From JAUZPB01 sp037140715 (GTDB lineage: Bacteria > Bacteroidota > Ignavibacteria > Ignavibacteriales > SURF-24): a DNA stretch of 55,080 nucleotides. Location: assembly GCA_037140715.1 (NCBI GenBank), contig JBAXDX010000006.1:1-55080 (forward strand), written 5' to 3'. Every line of letters starts with the position of its first letter. The stretch's first letter is position 1. Shown here one piece after another: positions 26,302 to 34,067 of this stretch. The notes under the pieces were generated by a model. It made no database searches. It was not told the DNA's origin and worked only from the letters and a program-made list of their open reading frames with translations. The position numbers were made by a program, and so were the translations under genes.

Positions 26302-27252
26302 ATGGCTAAATCTGTTTTGGAATTTGAAAAACCAATTATTGAGCTTGAAAATAAAATTGTGGAAATGAGGCAGTATTCAGAAGTCCTGGATATTGACGAT
26401 GAAATAATAAAACTTGAACGGAAGGTGAAAAAGTTGAAAGAAAATATTTATAACAACTTAACTCGCTGGCAAAAGGTTCAGCTTGCCAGGCATCCCGAAC
26501 GTCCTTATACCCTCGATTATATCGGGCTGATGACAAAGGATTTTGTCGAACTTCACGGGGACAGACTTTGTAAGGATGATAAATCAATCGTTGGCGGTTT
26601 CGCCAAACTCGATGAATATAAGGTAATGATTATCGGGCATCAGAAAGGACGCGATACAAAATCGAACGTTTACAGAAATTTCGGAATGCCAAATCCTGAA
26701 GGCTATAGAAAGGCTCTGCGTTTAATGAAACTTGCAGAGAAATTTAATAAGCCGGTTATTACTTTGATTGATACGCCGGGCGCATTCCCCGGACTTGAAG
26801 CCGAACAAAGAGGTCAGGCCGAAGCTATTGCACGCAATCTGCTTGAAATGAGCAGACTTAAAGTTCCAATCATTGTGGTCATTATCGGCGAAGGCGCAAG
26901 CGGCGGAGCGCTAGGCATTGGAGTAGGCGACAGAATTTTAATGCTTGAAAATTGCTGGTATTCTGTTATTAGCCCTGAATCCTGCTCAAGTATCTTATGG
27001 AAAAGCTGGGATTATAAGGAACAGGCGGCTGAAGCTCTTAAACTGACTTCAGCGGATTTGCTTAAACAAAAAATTATCGACAGGATTATTCATGAACCAC
27101 TTGGCGGGGCACATATTAATCCCGCAGCAATGGCGGCTCATCTCAGAATGGTTCTGAAAGAAGAACTCAGCCAGCTTGTAAAAATAAAATCTGATAAACT
27201 TACTGATGCCCGCTTCGACAAATTTTCGAAAATGGGAGTTTATGTTGAATAA
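26302..27252 (+). CDS. accA: Acetyl-CoA carboxylase carboxyltransferase subunit alpha
   Basis: 316 residues, the usual length. Transfers CO2 from carboxybiotin to acetyl-CoA together with AccD (not in this window), giving malonyl-CoA for fatty acid synthesis. Family signatures are complete: WQKVQLARHPERPYTLDYI, HGDRLCKDDKSIVGGFAKLD, ITLIDTPGAFPGLEAEQRGQ, GEGASGGALGIGVGDRILML and YSVISPESCSSILWKSWD. The ATG follows directly on the TAA of the glycosyltransferase fusion, so accA is expressed with the polysaccharide genes unless an internal promoter exists. Next come a thioesterase and nadC. Confidence 0.97.
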   Translation: MAKSVLEFEKPIIELENKIVEMRQYSEVLDIDDEIIKLERKVKKLKENIYNNLTRWQKVQLARHPERPYTLDYIGLMTKDFVELHGDRLCKDDKSIVGGFAKLDEYKVMIIGHQKGRDTKSNVYRNFGMPNPEGYRKALRLMKLAEKFNKPVITLIDTPGAFPGLEAEQRGQAEAIARNLLEMSRLKVPIIVVIIGEGASGGALGIGVGDRILMLENCWYSVISPESCSSILWKSWDYKEQAAEALKLTSADLLKQKIIDRIIHEPLGGAHINPAAMAAHLRMVLKEELSQLVKIKSDKLTDARFDKFSKMGVYVE

Positions 27253-27297
27253 TGCCTCTCGCATATTCTTTAATAATAAACATTGTATTTTATTCCC

Positions 27298-27723
27298 ATG
27301 CTGATAAATAAAACAACAATACGCGTGCGCTACGCTGATACAGATAAGATGCAGTTCGTTTATAACGGGAAGTATCTCGAATATTTTGAGGTCGGAAGAA
27401 CTGAACTGCTTAGAAATATTGACCTCTCTTATAGCAAAGTTGAAAGTAAGGGTTATCAGCTACCGGTACTGGAAGCATCATTGAAATATAAAAATCCCGG
27501 ACACTACGATGATATTCTTGAGATTGAAGCATCCATAAAAGAACTGCCTCACCCAAAGCTTCATATTGATTATGTTATAAGACGGGAGGGGACAGGTGAA
27601 ATTATTGTCGAAGGATTTACGGAGCATGTATTTATAAAGGAATCAACTAAAAGAGCTGTAAGACCGCCTCAGTTTTATATCGATGCCGTGTCCCCGTACC
27701 TTTTACCAGAAGAAATAAAATGA
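27298..27723 (+). CDS. Acyl-CoA thioesterase, hotdog fold (YbgC/FadM-like)
   Basis: About 141 residues from the ATG at 27298; a TTG at 27283 would add five residues, and neither start has a clear ribosome-binding site. 4HBT-type hotdog thioesterase: IRVRYADTDKMQFVYNGKYLEYFEVGRTELLR contains the catalytic Asp (YADTD) and the family helix. HIDYVIRREGTGEIIVEGFTEHVFI is the conserved second half. It hydrolyses acyl-CoA thioesters; chain length is unknown. It overlaps nadC by 4 bp (ATGA) and follows accA by 45 bp, so fatty-acid metabolism is a consistent context. Confidence 0.88.
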   Translation: MLINKTTIRVRYADTDKMQFVYNGKYLEYFEVGRTELLRNIDLSYSKVESKGYQLPVLEASLKYKNPGHYDDILEIEASIKELPHPKLHIDYVIRREGTGEIIVEGFTEHVFIKESTKRAVRPPQFYIDAVSPYLLPEEIK

Positions 27724-28571
27724 AATATGCCGGCGAAATTGATGAGATAATTAAAAGAGCATTTGCCGAGGATATCGGAACAGGCGATATTACAACTCTG
27801 GCTTCTGTCGCTCCCGGTATTACTTGCGAAGCAAAATTTTTATCAAAAGCTGAAGGCATTCTGTCAGGGATTGATATTACTCAGAGGGTGTTTCATCTTT
27901 TCGACAGCTCCCTCCGGTTTATAAAGTATTTTGAGAATGGAAACAGTATAGAATACGGAAATATTATCGCGGAAGTAAAAGGCAGCGCCACTTCAATACT
28001 TTCGGCTGAAAGAACCGCTCTGAATTTTTTGCAGAGAATGAGCGGCATCGCAACGCTTTCAAATAAATTTGCTGAAAAAATAAAACATACCGCCACAAAA
28101 ATTATCGATACAAGAAAAACTGCCCCGGGTCTGCGCCTTCTTGATAAAATAGCTGTTGAAAATGGCGGCTGCCACAATCACAGAATGGGTCTTTATGATA
28201 TGTTCCTTATTAAGGATAATCATATTGCCGCTTCCGGTTCTATTTCAAATGCAGTTAATGCCTGCCGTGAATATATGAAGATAAATAACTCCGGGTTTAA
28301 GATTGAAGTTGAAGTTACTAACCTTGAGCAGACAAAGGAAGCTCTCGACAACAAAGCCGATATTATTATGCTCGATAATTTTGAAGTTGAAGCGATGCAT
28401 GAGGCTGTAAATTTAATTAATAAAAATGCGCTGACCGAAGCCTCCGGCGGTATCAGTCTCAATAATGTACAAGCCGTTGCTGAAACGGGTGTGGACTTTA
28501 TTTCTGTTGGCGCACTTACTCACAGCGTCAGGGCATTGGATATATCGCTCAATTTAACTTTAGCGCTCTGA
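27720..28571 (+). CDS. nadC: Nicotinate-nucleotide pyrophosphorylase (carboxylating)
   Basis: 283 residues. Quinolinate phosphoribosyltransferase of de novo NAD synthesis: quinolinate + PRPP to nicotinate mononucleotide + CO2. Conserved pieces: AFAEDIGTGDITT, ERTALNFLQRMSGIATL, the PRPP/quinolinate-binding IIDTRKTAPGLRLLDKIAV, GGCHNHRMGLYDMFLIKDNH and IMLDNFEVEAM with GGISLNNVQAVAETGVDFISVG. All active-site Arg/Lys/His residues appear present. The ATG overlaps the thioesterase stop. nadA and nadB are not in this window. Confidence 0.97.
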   Translation: MKYAGEIDEIIKRAFAEDIGTGDITTLASVAPGITCEAKFLSKAEGILSGIDITQRVFHLFDSSLRFIKYFENGNSIEYGNIIAEVKGSATSILSAERTALNFLQRMSGIATLSNKFAEKIKHTATKIIDTRKTAPGLRLLDKIAVENGGCHNHRMGLYDMFLIKDNHIAASGSISNAVNACREYMKINNSGFKIEVEVTNLEQTKEALDNKADIIMLDNFEVEAMHEAVNLINKNALTEASGGISLNNVQAVAETGVDFISVGALTHSVRALDISLNLTLAL

Positions 28572-28617
28572 TTTTTTGTAAGAATAATATTCCCCGTGAG
28601 CCGGTGTTCAAACTATA

Positions 28618-30075
28618 ATGAGTAAAGTAAAAGAACTAACCAAAGATGCCGCCGTATATGGCATCAGCTCTGTCCTGAGCCGCTTTATAACATTTCTCCT
28701 GGTTCCGTTTTATACTCACGTAATATCGCCGGATGATTATGGAATCGTCAATACAACATACGCCTATATCGCTTTCCTTAATATTGTCTTTCTCTACGGA
28801 ATGGATTCCGCATATCTTAAATATGCCTCGCTAAAAAAAGAAAATGAAAGAGACGATGTTTTTTCATCTCCGTTTTTATTAGTCTTATTTTCATCCCTGA
28901 TTATAACCGCGCTTATGCTTTGGGGAAATAATTACGTTGCTCAGTTTATGGAAGCGCCCGCCGATAAAACTATTATAACAAAATATATAGCTCTTATTCT
29001 TTTCTTCGATGCTCTTTCCGTTATTCCTTTCGCCCAACTCAGACTTATCAGAAAAGCCCGCAGGTTTGCTCTTATCAGAACTATCAACATTATTATAAAT
29101 GTAGCGTTAAATATTATCCTGATACGCAGTTATAAAATGGGTGTTGAAGCCGTATTTATCAGCAATCTTGCGGCTTCCGTTGCTACGCTGCTTATGCTGC
29201 TGCCTGATATAATGGCAAATCTGAAATTCAGGATTGACGCGCCAGTCCTTAAAAATATGCTTAAATTCGGTCTGCCCTGTCTTCCGGCGGGACTTGCCTC
29301 AATTGTTGTCCAGGTAATTGACCGCCCGATACTCCAGGCTCTTACAAATAAGAATATTGTCGGCATTTACGGAGCCAGTTACAAACTCGGCATTTTCATG
29401 ATGCTTTTTGTTTCGATGTTCCAGTATGCGTGGCAGCCTTTCTTCCTTAATAATGCTAAGGAGAAAAATGCTAAGGAGATATTCGCCAGAGTTCTTACCT
29501 GGTTTGTTTTTGCCGGAGGCGTAGTTCTGGTCTTTCTTTCCCTGTTCATCGATTTAATTGTAAAATTTCCCGTTGCCCATATATCGCTGATTGGGAAAGC
29601 CTATTGGAGCGGTTTGCCGATTATCCCGATAATACTGCTTGGTTATTTATTCAACGGGATATATATAAACTTTACAGCCGGCATTTTTATCGGCGAAAAA
29701 ACAAAATACCTGCCTTATATAACCGGAGCGGGAGCTGTTGTCAATGTGGCGGTGAATTATACTCTCATTCCGGTCTGGGGAATGACGGGAGCCGCTTTAG
29801 CCACGCTTGCAAGTTATCTTATTATGGCAGCGCTTCTTTTCTTTGTTACGCAGAGGTTCTATAAGATTAATTATGAATATGGAAAATTAGGCGGAATATT
29901 CCTTGCCATTACGATAATCGCCACTGCCTTTTATTCGTTCGATTCATTAAATATAGGTTGCAGAGCGGGACTTCTGCTCCTGTATTTTATTTTATTAATT
30001 GCGTTTAATGTGATAAATAAACAAGAATTTATTTCAATAACCGCTATATTCCTTCGGAAAAAACCCGCCGTCTGA
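28618..30075 (+). CDS. Wzx-like polysaccharide flippase (MOP superfamily)
   Basis: 485 residues with 12-14 predicted transmembrane helices. The N-terminus LTKDAAVYGISSVLSRFITFLLVPFYTHVISPDDYGIVNTTYAY is typical of Polysacc_synt/MATE-type oligosaccharide translocases. It ends in a basic C-terminus (FLRKKPAV). It flips lipid-linked repeat units from the cytoplasmic to the periplasmic leaflet, completing the Wzx-type pathway begun by the upstream polyprenyl glycosylphosphotransferase. No Wzy polymerase or O-antigen ligase was recognised in the window. It starts 46 bp after nadC and is the last gene before the repeat island. Confidence 0.9.
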   Translation: MSKVKELTKDAAVYGISSVLSRFITFLLVPFYTHVISPDDYGIVNTTYAYIAFLNIVFLYGMDSAYLKYASLKKENERDDVFSSPFLLVLFSSLIITALMLWGNNYVAQFMEAPADKTIITKYIALILFFDALSVIPFAQLRLIRKARRFALIRTINIIINVALNIILIRSYKMGVEAVFISNLAASVATLLMLLPDIMANLKFRIDAPVLKNMLKFGLPCLPAGLASIVVQVIDRPILQALTNKNIVGIYGASYKLGIFMMLFVSMFQYAWQPFFLNNAKEKNAKEIFARVLTWFVFAGGVVLVFLSLFIDLIVKFPVAHISLIGKAYWSGLPIIPIILLGYLFNGIYINFTAGIFIGEKTKYLPYITGAGAVVNVAVNYTLIPVWGMTGAALATLASYLIMAALLFFVTQRFYKINYEYGKLGGIFLAITIIATAFYSFDSLNIGCRAGLLLLYFILLIAFNVINKQEFISITAIFLRKKPAV

Positions 30076-30157
30076 TATTTTAATCTTTCCGGTAACATAT
30101 CTGCAATGTTTAAATTCCTTAACCTGACGGTACTGTTAAAATAAGATTGAAAGTAAT

Positions 30158-30235
30158 AAAAATAGTATTTATCTTGCACACAGAGATTATGAAGCATTGT
30201 CCTTTGATATTTTGACAAAATTAGCTGAAGAAGAA
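30158..30235. repeat. Diverged duplicated segment, copy A
   Basis: aaaaatagtatttatcttgc followed by acacagagattatgaagc, then tgatattttgacaaaattag. The same order, about 80% identical in the first block, recurs at 30791-30920 (copy B, with about 50 extra bases in the middle). Copy A can be read as a protein tail (YEALSFDILTKLAEEE then stop), so both could be remnants of a duplicated gene end. Confidence 0.55.
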
Positions 30236-30259
30236 TAATTTTGCAAACCCCCGAAATGG

Positions 30260-30450
30260 GTCGGAACACATTTCCTTGATTAGAAAGGATTGAGACTCGA
30301 AAGACGAGAACGGAGAATATGTAAGAGATGCCTCTGGGTCGGAACACATTTCCTTGATTAGAAAGGATTGAGACTTCTGAAGCGTCTTCCCAGTTCCAAG
30401 ATTCCCGTATTGCGTTGGAACACATTTCCTTGATTAGAAAGGATTGAGAT
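30260..30450 (+). CRISPR. Minimal CRISPR array, three 37-bp repeats, two spacers
   Basis: Repeats at 30260-30296, 30338-30374 and 30414-30450. The first two are identical; the third differs at its third and last base, as expected for the degenerate trailer-end repeat. They begin gtcggaacacatttccttga and end aaaggattgagac, a 3' end like those of many type I/III repeats. This suggests reading on the + strand with the leader upstream (30076-30259). The repeat has a short stem (tcctt/aagga). Spacers are 41 nt (30297-30337) and 39 nt (30375-30413) and unrelated to each other. No cas gene is present in the window. Confidence 0.82.
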
Positions 30451-30451
30451 T

Positions 30452-30479
30452 GTAGAGACGCACGGCCGTGCGTCTCTAC
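30452..30479. repeat. 28-bp perfect palindrome next to the CRISPR array
   Basis: gtagagacgcacgg is followed immediately by its exact inverse complement. It begins one base after the last CRISPR repeat. It resembles small palindromic units dispersed in many bacterial genomes; as RNA it would form a near-loopless hairpin. Confidence 0.8.
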
Positions 30480-30486
30480 GCGTTAT

Positions 30487-30613
30487 CAATTGCATAGAAT
30501 CATAATCCATTGCGCGCCGTCATTTTCCATTGCACGCCGTCATAATCCATTGCACGGCGTCATTTCTCATTGCATAGAATTATAATCCATTGCACGCCAT
30601 TATTTCTCATTAC
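30487..30613. repeat. 20-bp tandem repeat, six units
   Basis: Units start at about 30487, 30508, 30528, 30548, 30568 and 30588, with a partial unit at 30608. Each starts with cattgc (the first with caattgc); units two to six are exactly 20 bases. Middles alternate between acgccgtcat- and atagaat-type variants. Not a multiple of three and not coding. Confidence 0.85.
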
Positions 30614-30621
30614 CTGACTTA

Positions 30622-30692
30622 TTGTTACGCAAAAATTCATCAGAACTATGATTTGTGCAATTCCTGTGATATATATGATAGCGCAAATCATT
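30622..30692. repeat. Dispersed hairpin element (gcaaaaat...tcagaactatgattt)
   Basis: attgttacgcaaaaat, then tcagaactatgatttgtgc, closed by gcgcaaatcat, which pairs with atgatttgtgc (one G-U). The same core is found at 11416-11442 and, inverted, at 40413-40447. Confidence 0.65.
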
Positions 30693-30790
30693 AACTGCCG
30701 ACCTGCTTTATCTTATTATCTGTAGAATCCGTAAATCCGTTTAATGCGTGATTCAGACCTGCGCCATAATGCTTATAAAAATTTGAAATT

Positions 30791-30920
30791 TTAAAAATAA
30801 TATGTATCTTGCACGCAGTAATTATGAAGCTGAAACATGCCGGTATGGCAGGAATAACAGGGATATTAATGGCAAAAAAACCGTTTCCTGATATTTTGGC
30901 GTAACTGGCTGAGCAGATGC
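30791..30920. repeat. Diverged duplicated segment, copy B
   Basis: Counterpart of copy A at 30158: ttaaaaataatatgtatctt, gcacgcagtaattatgaagc, then cctgatattttggc with about 50 additional bases between blocks. Together the two copies bracket the repeat island. Confidence 0.5.
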
Positions 30921-31020
30921 ACAGCCATGCGGGTATTCTGATTTCAGATATGTTTGCTTTGTAAAATGCTTGAAAAACTAAGATAACAAATTTAATTCAG
31001 TCAACAACAGGTATTCAATT

Positions 31021-32487
31021 ATGAAACGATGTTTTTATTTTTTACTCATTTTAACAATATTATCCCCGTCATTTCTCTTATCGCAGACCATAACCGGCAG
31101 ACTGGTTGACCAGACGGGAAATGGTTTATCGGGTTTGCAGCTTAAACTTTATATCTCTCAAAAAGCTTATAATGCAGAATCCGGTGTTGACGGCTCATTT
31201 ATGTTTGCCAATGTTTCTGATATGAATAAATATGACCAACTCCCGGCCGGTTATGCCGTTTCTGATAATTATCCTAATCCTTTTAACCCCAGGACAAGAA
31301 TAGGCTTCTCTCTGCCAAATAGCGGTAGTGTCATAGTAAATATATATAGTTTACTCGGAGAAAAGGTATCAGGAGAAATTGAAAGATATTACAGCGCAGG
31401 GACAAATTTCATAGACCTTGAATTAAACGGACTTCCGAACGGGTTTTATCTTGCAAAAATAACATTAGATAAAAAATACTCTGTTATTAAGAAATTAATG
31501 CTTATGTATGGCAGCCAGCATTTAGCCACTGCCGGTTCAGTTAATAGTTCATTTGCACAATTCAACAGACCGGCATTTTATGGCAGTTCTGTTCCTGATA
31601 TAAAAATAGATAGTCTTGTTATAACTGGTGATTCGATTGAGAAGAATGTATTTACTAACCTTCCCCGGGTTATAAATAATCTGAGTCTTGATGATATTAT
31701 AATTAATTCGCAGGAGGATAGCAGCTCTGTTCTAAAGACAGTAATCGCGCCTAAAGGCTGGGTTCAGGTTTGGGCGGATGAGTTTAATTATACCGGACTG
31801 CCTGATTCGACAAAATGGGGATATGATGTCGGTAACTGGGGCTGGGGAAATAATGAACTGCAATATTATACTTATAAGGATATTAACAACGCCCGTGTTA
31901 AGAACGGCACGCTGATTATCGAAGCCCGCAATAATGTATATAAAAATAGTAATTATACATCGGCGCGGCTTGTTACCGCTAATAAAGCAGACTGGACTTA
32001 CGGCCGTTTTGAAGTCAGAGCTAAAGTTCCGGGCGGCAGGGGTCTTTGGCCCGCTATCTGGATGCTTCCTACGGTTAATACTTATGGAAATGGAAGCTGG
32101 CCCGATAATGGCGAAATGGATATTATGGAATATGTAGGCTACGATAAAAGCAATGTACATGCTACTACGCATTGCAATCTTTATAATGTTAAGAACAATA
32201 ATCAGAAAACCGCGGTTACTCTTGTCCCCGGCGTTGAAACTGCTTTTCATACCTACGCCCTTGAATGGAACAAGGATACAATAAAAATATTTGTGGACGC
32301 TACGAAATATCTTACAGTCGTTAATGAAAATACCGGCTGGCAGACCTGGCCTTTTAATAAGAATTTTCATTTAATCTTAAACGTTGCTGTAGGCGGTTCC
32401 TGGGGCGGATTGTATGGCGTAGATCCTGCGATTTTCCCAAAGCAGCTGGTTGTTGATTATGTCCGTGTATTTAAGTGGGTTAATTAG
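31021..32487 (+). CDS. Secreted GH16 endo-beta-glucanase with internal T9SS-type sorting domain
   Basis: 488 residues. Signal peptide (residues 1-21, ending FLLSQ), a short carboxypeptidase-regulatory-like stretch (22-65), then a T9SS type A sorting-like domain at 83-162. The latter has the hallmark NYPNPFNPRTRIGFSLPNSG, the VIVNIYSLLGEKV strand and an end KKLMLM. The glycoside hydrolase family 16 domain follows at 248-488, with the catalytic ExDxxE in GEMDIMEYVG (E365, D367, E370) plus WADEFNYTGLPDSTKW and RGLWPAIWMLP. It probably hydrolyses laminarin or another beta-1,3(4)-glucan outside the cell. Sorting domains normally sit at the extreme C-terminus; here one lies between two other parts. 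It stands alone with a strong terminator. Confidence 0.92.
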   Translation: MKRCFYFLLILTILSPSFLLSQTITGRLVDQTGNGLSGLQLKLYISQKAYNAESGVDGSFMFANVSDMNKYDQLPAGYAVSDNYPNPFNPRTRIGFSLPNSGSVIVNIYSLLGEKVSGEIERYYSAGTNFIDLELNGLPNGFYLAKITLDKKYSVIKKLMLMYGSQHLATAGSVNSSFAQFNRPAFYGSSVPDIKIDSLVITGDSIEKNVFTNLPRVINNLSLDDIIINSQEDSSSVLKTVIAPKGWVQVWADEFNYTGLPDSTKWGYDVGNWGWGNNELQYYTYKDINNARVKNGTLIIEARNNVYKNSNYTSARLVTANKADWTYGRFEVRAKVPGGRGLWPAIWMLPTVNTYGNGSWPDNGEMDIMEYVGYDKSNVHATTHCNLYNVKNNNQKTAVTLVPGVETAFHTYALEWNKDTIKIFVDATKYLTVVNENTGWQTWPFNKNFHLILNVAVGGSWGGLYGVDPAIFPKQLVVDYVRVFKWVN

Positions 32488-32562
32488 GCAGAGGAAAGAA
32501 GCGGTAATATAAATCCGCACTTTAATATAATTGAACTGTTCATTTAGTTTATATGATATTGT

Positions 32563-32595
32563 TGCCGCAGGTTAAAATCCTGCGGCATTTTTTTT
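32563..32595 (+). terminator. Rho-independent terminator of the GH16 gene
   Basis: tgccgcagg and cctgcggca form a perfect 9-bp GC-rich stem around loop ttaaaat, followed by eight T. It lies 75 bp after the GH16 stop. The first 18 bases are identical to 53134-53151. Confidence 0.93.
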
Positions 32596-32690
32596 GTTTC
32601 TTAGAGTAGATTGCCGTGTAAACGGGATGGGACAGAGATGGTTGTCTGAAATAATATATGATGCATTTATGCGGAATGAAGCCCGATAAA

Positions 32691-34067
32691 CTATCCTTCG
32701 TTAAGCCTTTTCTTCCAGAGTATAATTTGCTCCGCTACCAGTTCAGGATTTGGGGAACCTAAAGTTTTTTTTCGGTTAAGAGAAGAACTTATATCAAAGC
32801 AATCAAGAGCTGAAGCATCAAAAATTGGATTAATTGCTTTTAGGTCGTCAAGATTCAGCCTGTCAAATGTCAGTTGTCTGCTCTCAGCTGACTGAACTAC
32901 TTCTCCAACGATATGGTGTGATTCCCTGAATGGAATACCCTTTAATACAAGCCAGTCCGCGAGATCGGTAGCAAGTGAAAAATCTCCTTTTAACTCTTCT
33001 GCATATTTTGCTCCATTAACTTCCATAGTCTGAATCATCATGTTCATAATGATGAGACTGTCATTGTAATGCATAAAAGAATCAAAGACGGGTTCTTTAT
33101 CTTCCTGCAGGTCGCGGTTATAACTCAGAGGCAGTCCTTTCATAGTTGTCAGCAGGGAAGTAAGGTTGCCGTAAATCCTCCCGCTTTTCCCGCGTATCAG
33201 TTCAGCCATATCAGGATTTTTCTTCTGTGGCATAAGAGAACTGCCCGTTGAAAATTTATCTGAAAGTTTAACAAGCTTCCATTCGGAAGTTGACCAGAGC
33301 ACAATCTCTTCAGAAAGGCGGCTTAAATGCATGATGCCGGCAGCGCATGATGATAAAAAATCCAGAAGGAAATCTCTGTTTGAGACTGCATCAAGCGCGT
33401 TCTGAGTAATGGATGCAAACCCAAGCTTCTCTGCCGTAAATTGTCTGTCAAGCGGAAGTGTTGAACCTGCAAGCGCACCTGAACCAAGCGGACAACTGTC
33501 TGCCTGTTTCATAGCAAATTCAAATCTTTCCTTATCGCGGCTTAACATTTCAACATAGGCAAGCAGATGAAAAGCAAATGATACGGGCTGTGCTCTCTGA
33601 AGATGCGTATAACCGGATATAATTGTTTTTGTATGATTTGATGAAATATCAAGAAGAGTATGCTGGAAAGAAGTTATGTTGCTGATTATTTCCGCGCAGG
33701 CTTTTTTTATCCATAGCCTTACTGCCGTAATTATCTGGTCATTTCGGCTTCTGCCGGTATGCAGTTTACCTGCTGACTTGCCGATTAATTCAAAAAGCCT
33801 GGCTTCAATGGCTGAATGAATATCTTCATAACATAACTCGTCAGGCACCCAGGCGCCCAACGAGTATTCTGAGTAAATTAAATTAAGTCCATTGATTATC
33901 TGTGAGCATTCAGATCCATCGATTATCCCGGCCTTGCACAGCATTTCAGCGTGTGCCCTGCTTCCCTGAATATCTTCAGGCAATAACAACTTATCATAAC
34001 TTAATGATGAAGAGAACCTTAAAGCTGCACTATCTAATTTGTCTTTAAATCTTCCGCCCCATAACAT
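32691..34067 (-). CDS. argH: Argininosuccinate lyase
   Basis: 458 residues, full length. Last step of arginine synthesis: argininosuccinate to arginine + fumarate. MLWGGRFKDKLD at the start, the HTGRSRNDQI segment, TISGYTHLQRAQPVSFAFHL and the fumarase/lyase signature GSSLMPQKKNPDMAE with the catalytic Ser are visible. It is the last gene of the argC-J-B-D-R-G-H run. Its ATG overlaps the last base of the argG stop, so the two are coupled. Cytoplasmic homotetramer by family. Confidence 0.97.
   Translation of the reverse strand: MLWGGRFKDKLDSAALRFSSSLSYDKLLLPEDIQGSRAHAEMLCKAGIIDGSECSQIINGLNLIYSEYSLGAWVPDELCYEDIHSAIEARLFELIGKSAGKLHTGRSRNDQIITAVRLWIKKACAEIISNITSFQHTLLDISSNHTKTIISGYTHLQRAQPVSFAFHLLAYVEMLSRDKERFEFAMKQADSCPLGSGALAGSTLPLDRQFTAEKLGFASITQNALDAVSNRDFLLDFLSSCAAGIMHLSRLSEEIVLWSTSEWKLVKLSDKFSTGSSLMPQKKNPDMAELIRGKSGRIYGNLTSLLTTMKGLPLSYNRDLQEDKEPVFDSFMHYNDSLIIMNMMIQTMEVNGAKYAEELKGDFSLATDLADWLVLKGIPFRESHHIVGEVVQSAESRQLTFDRLNLDDLKAINPIFDASALDCFDISSSLNRKKTLGSPNPELVAEQIILWKKRLNEG

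Larger units (their letters stand above)
30076..31020. other. 945-bp gene-free repeat island
   Basis: No credible gene was found on either strand. In order the island contains: one copy of a diverged 40-bp segment (30158), a three-repeat CRISPR array (30260), a 28-bp palindrome (30452), a 20-bp tandem array (30487), a dispersed hairpin element (30622), the second copy of the diverged segment (30791) and the leader of the GH16 gene. The ORF-like frame running antisense through the CRISPR repeats (29931-30425) is an artefact. Confidence 0.7.

Noticed and set aside
29931..30425. 164-codon minus-strand frame covering the flippase end and the CRISPR array
   Set aside because: Its repeated peptide SILSNQGNVFRP is only the translation of the CRISPR repeats.
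31732..32370. 212-codon frame antisense to the GH16 gene
   Set aside because: Shadow of a strongly supported coding region; no domain, no start signal.
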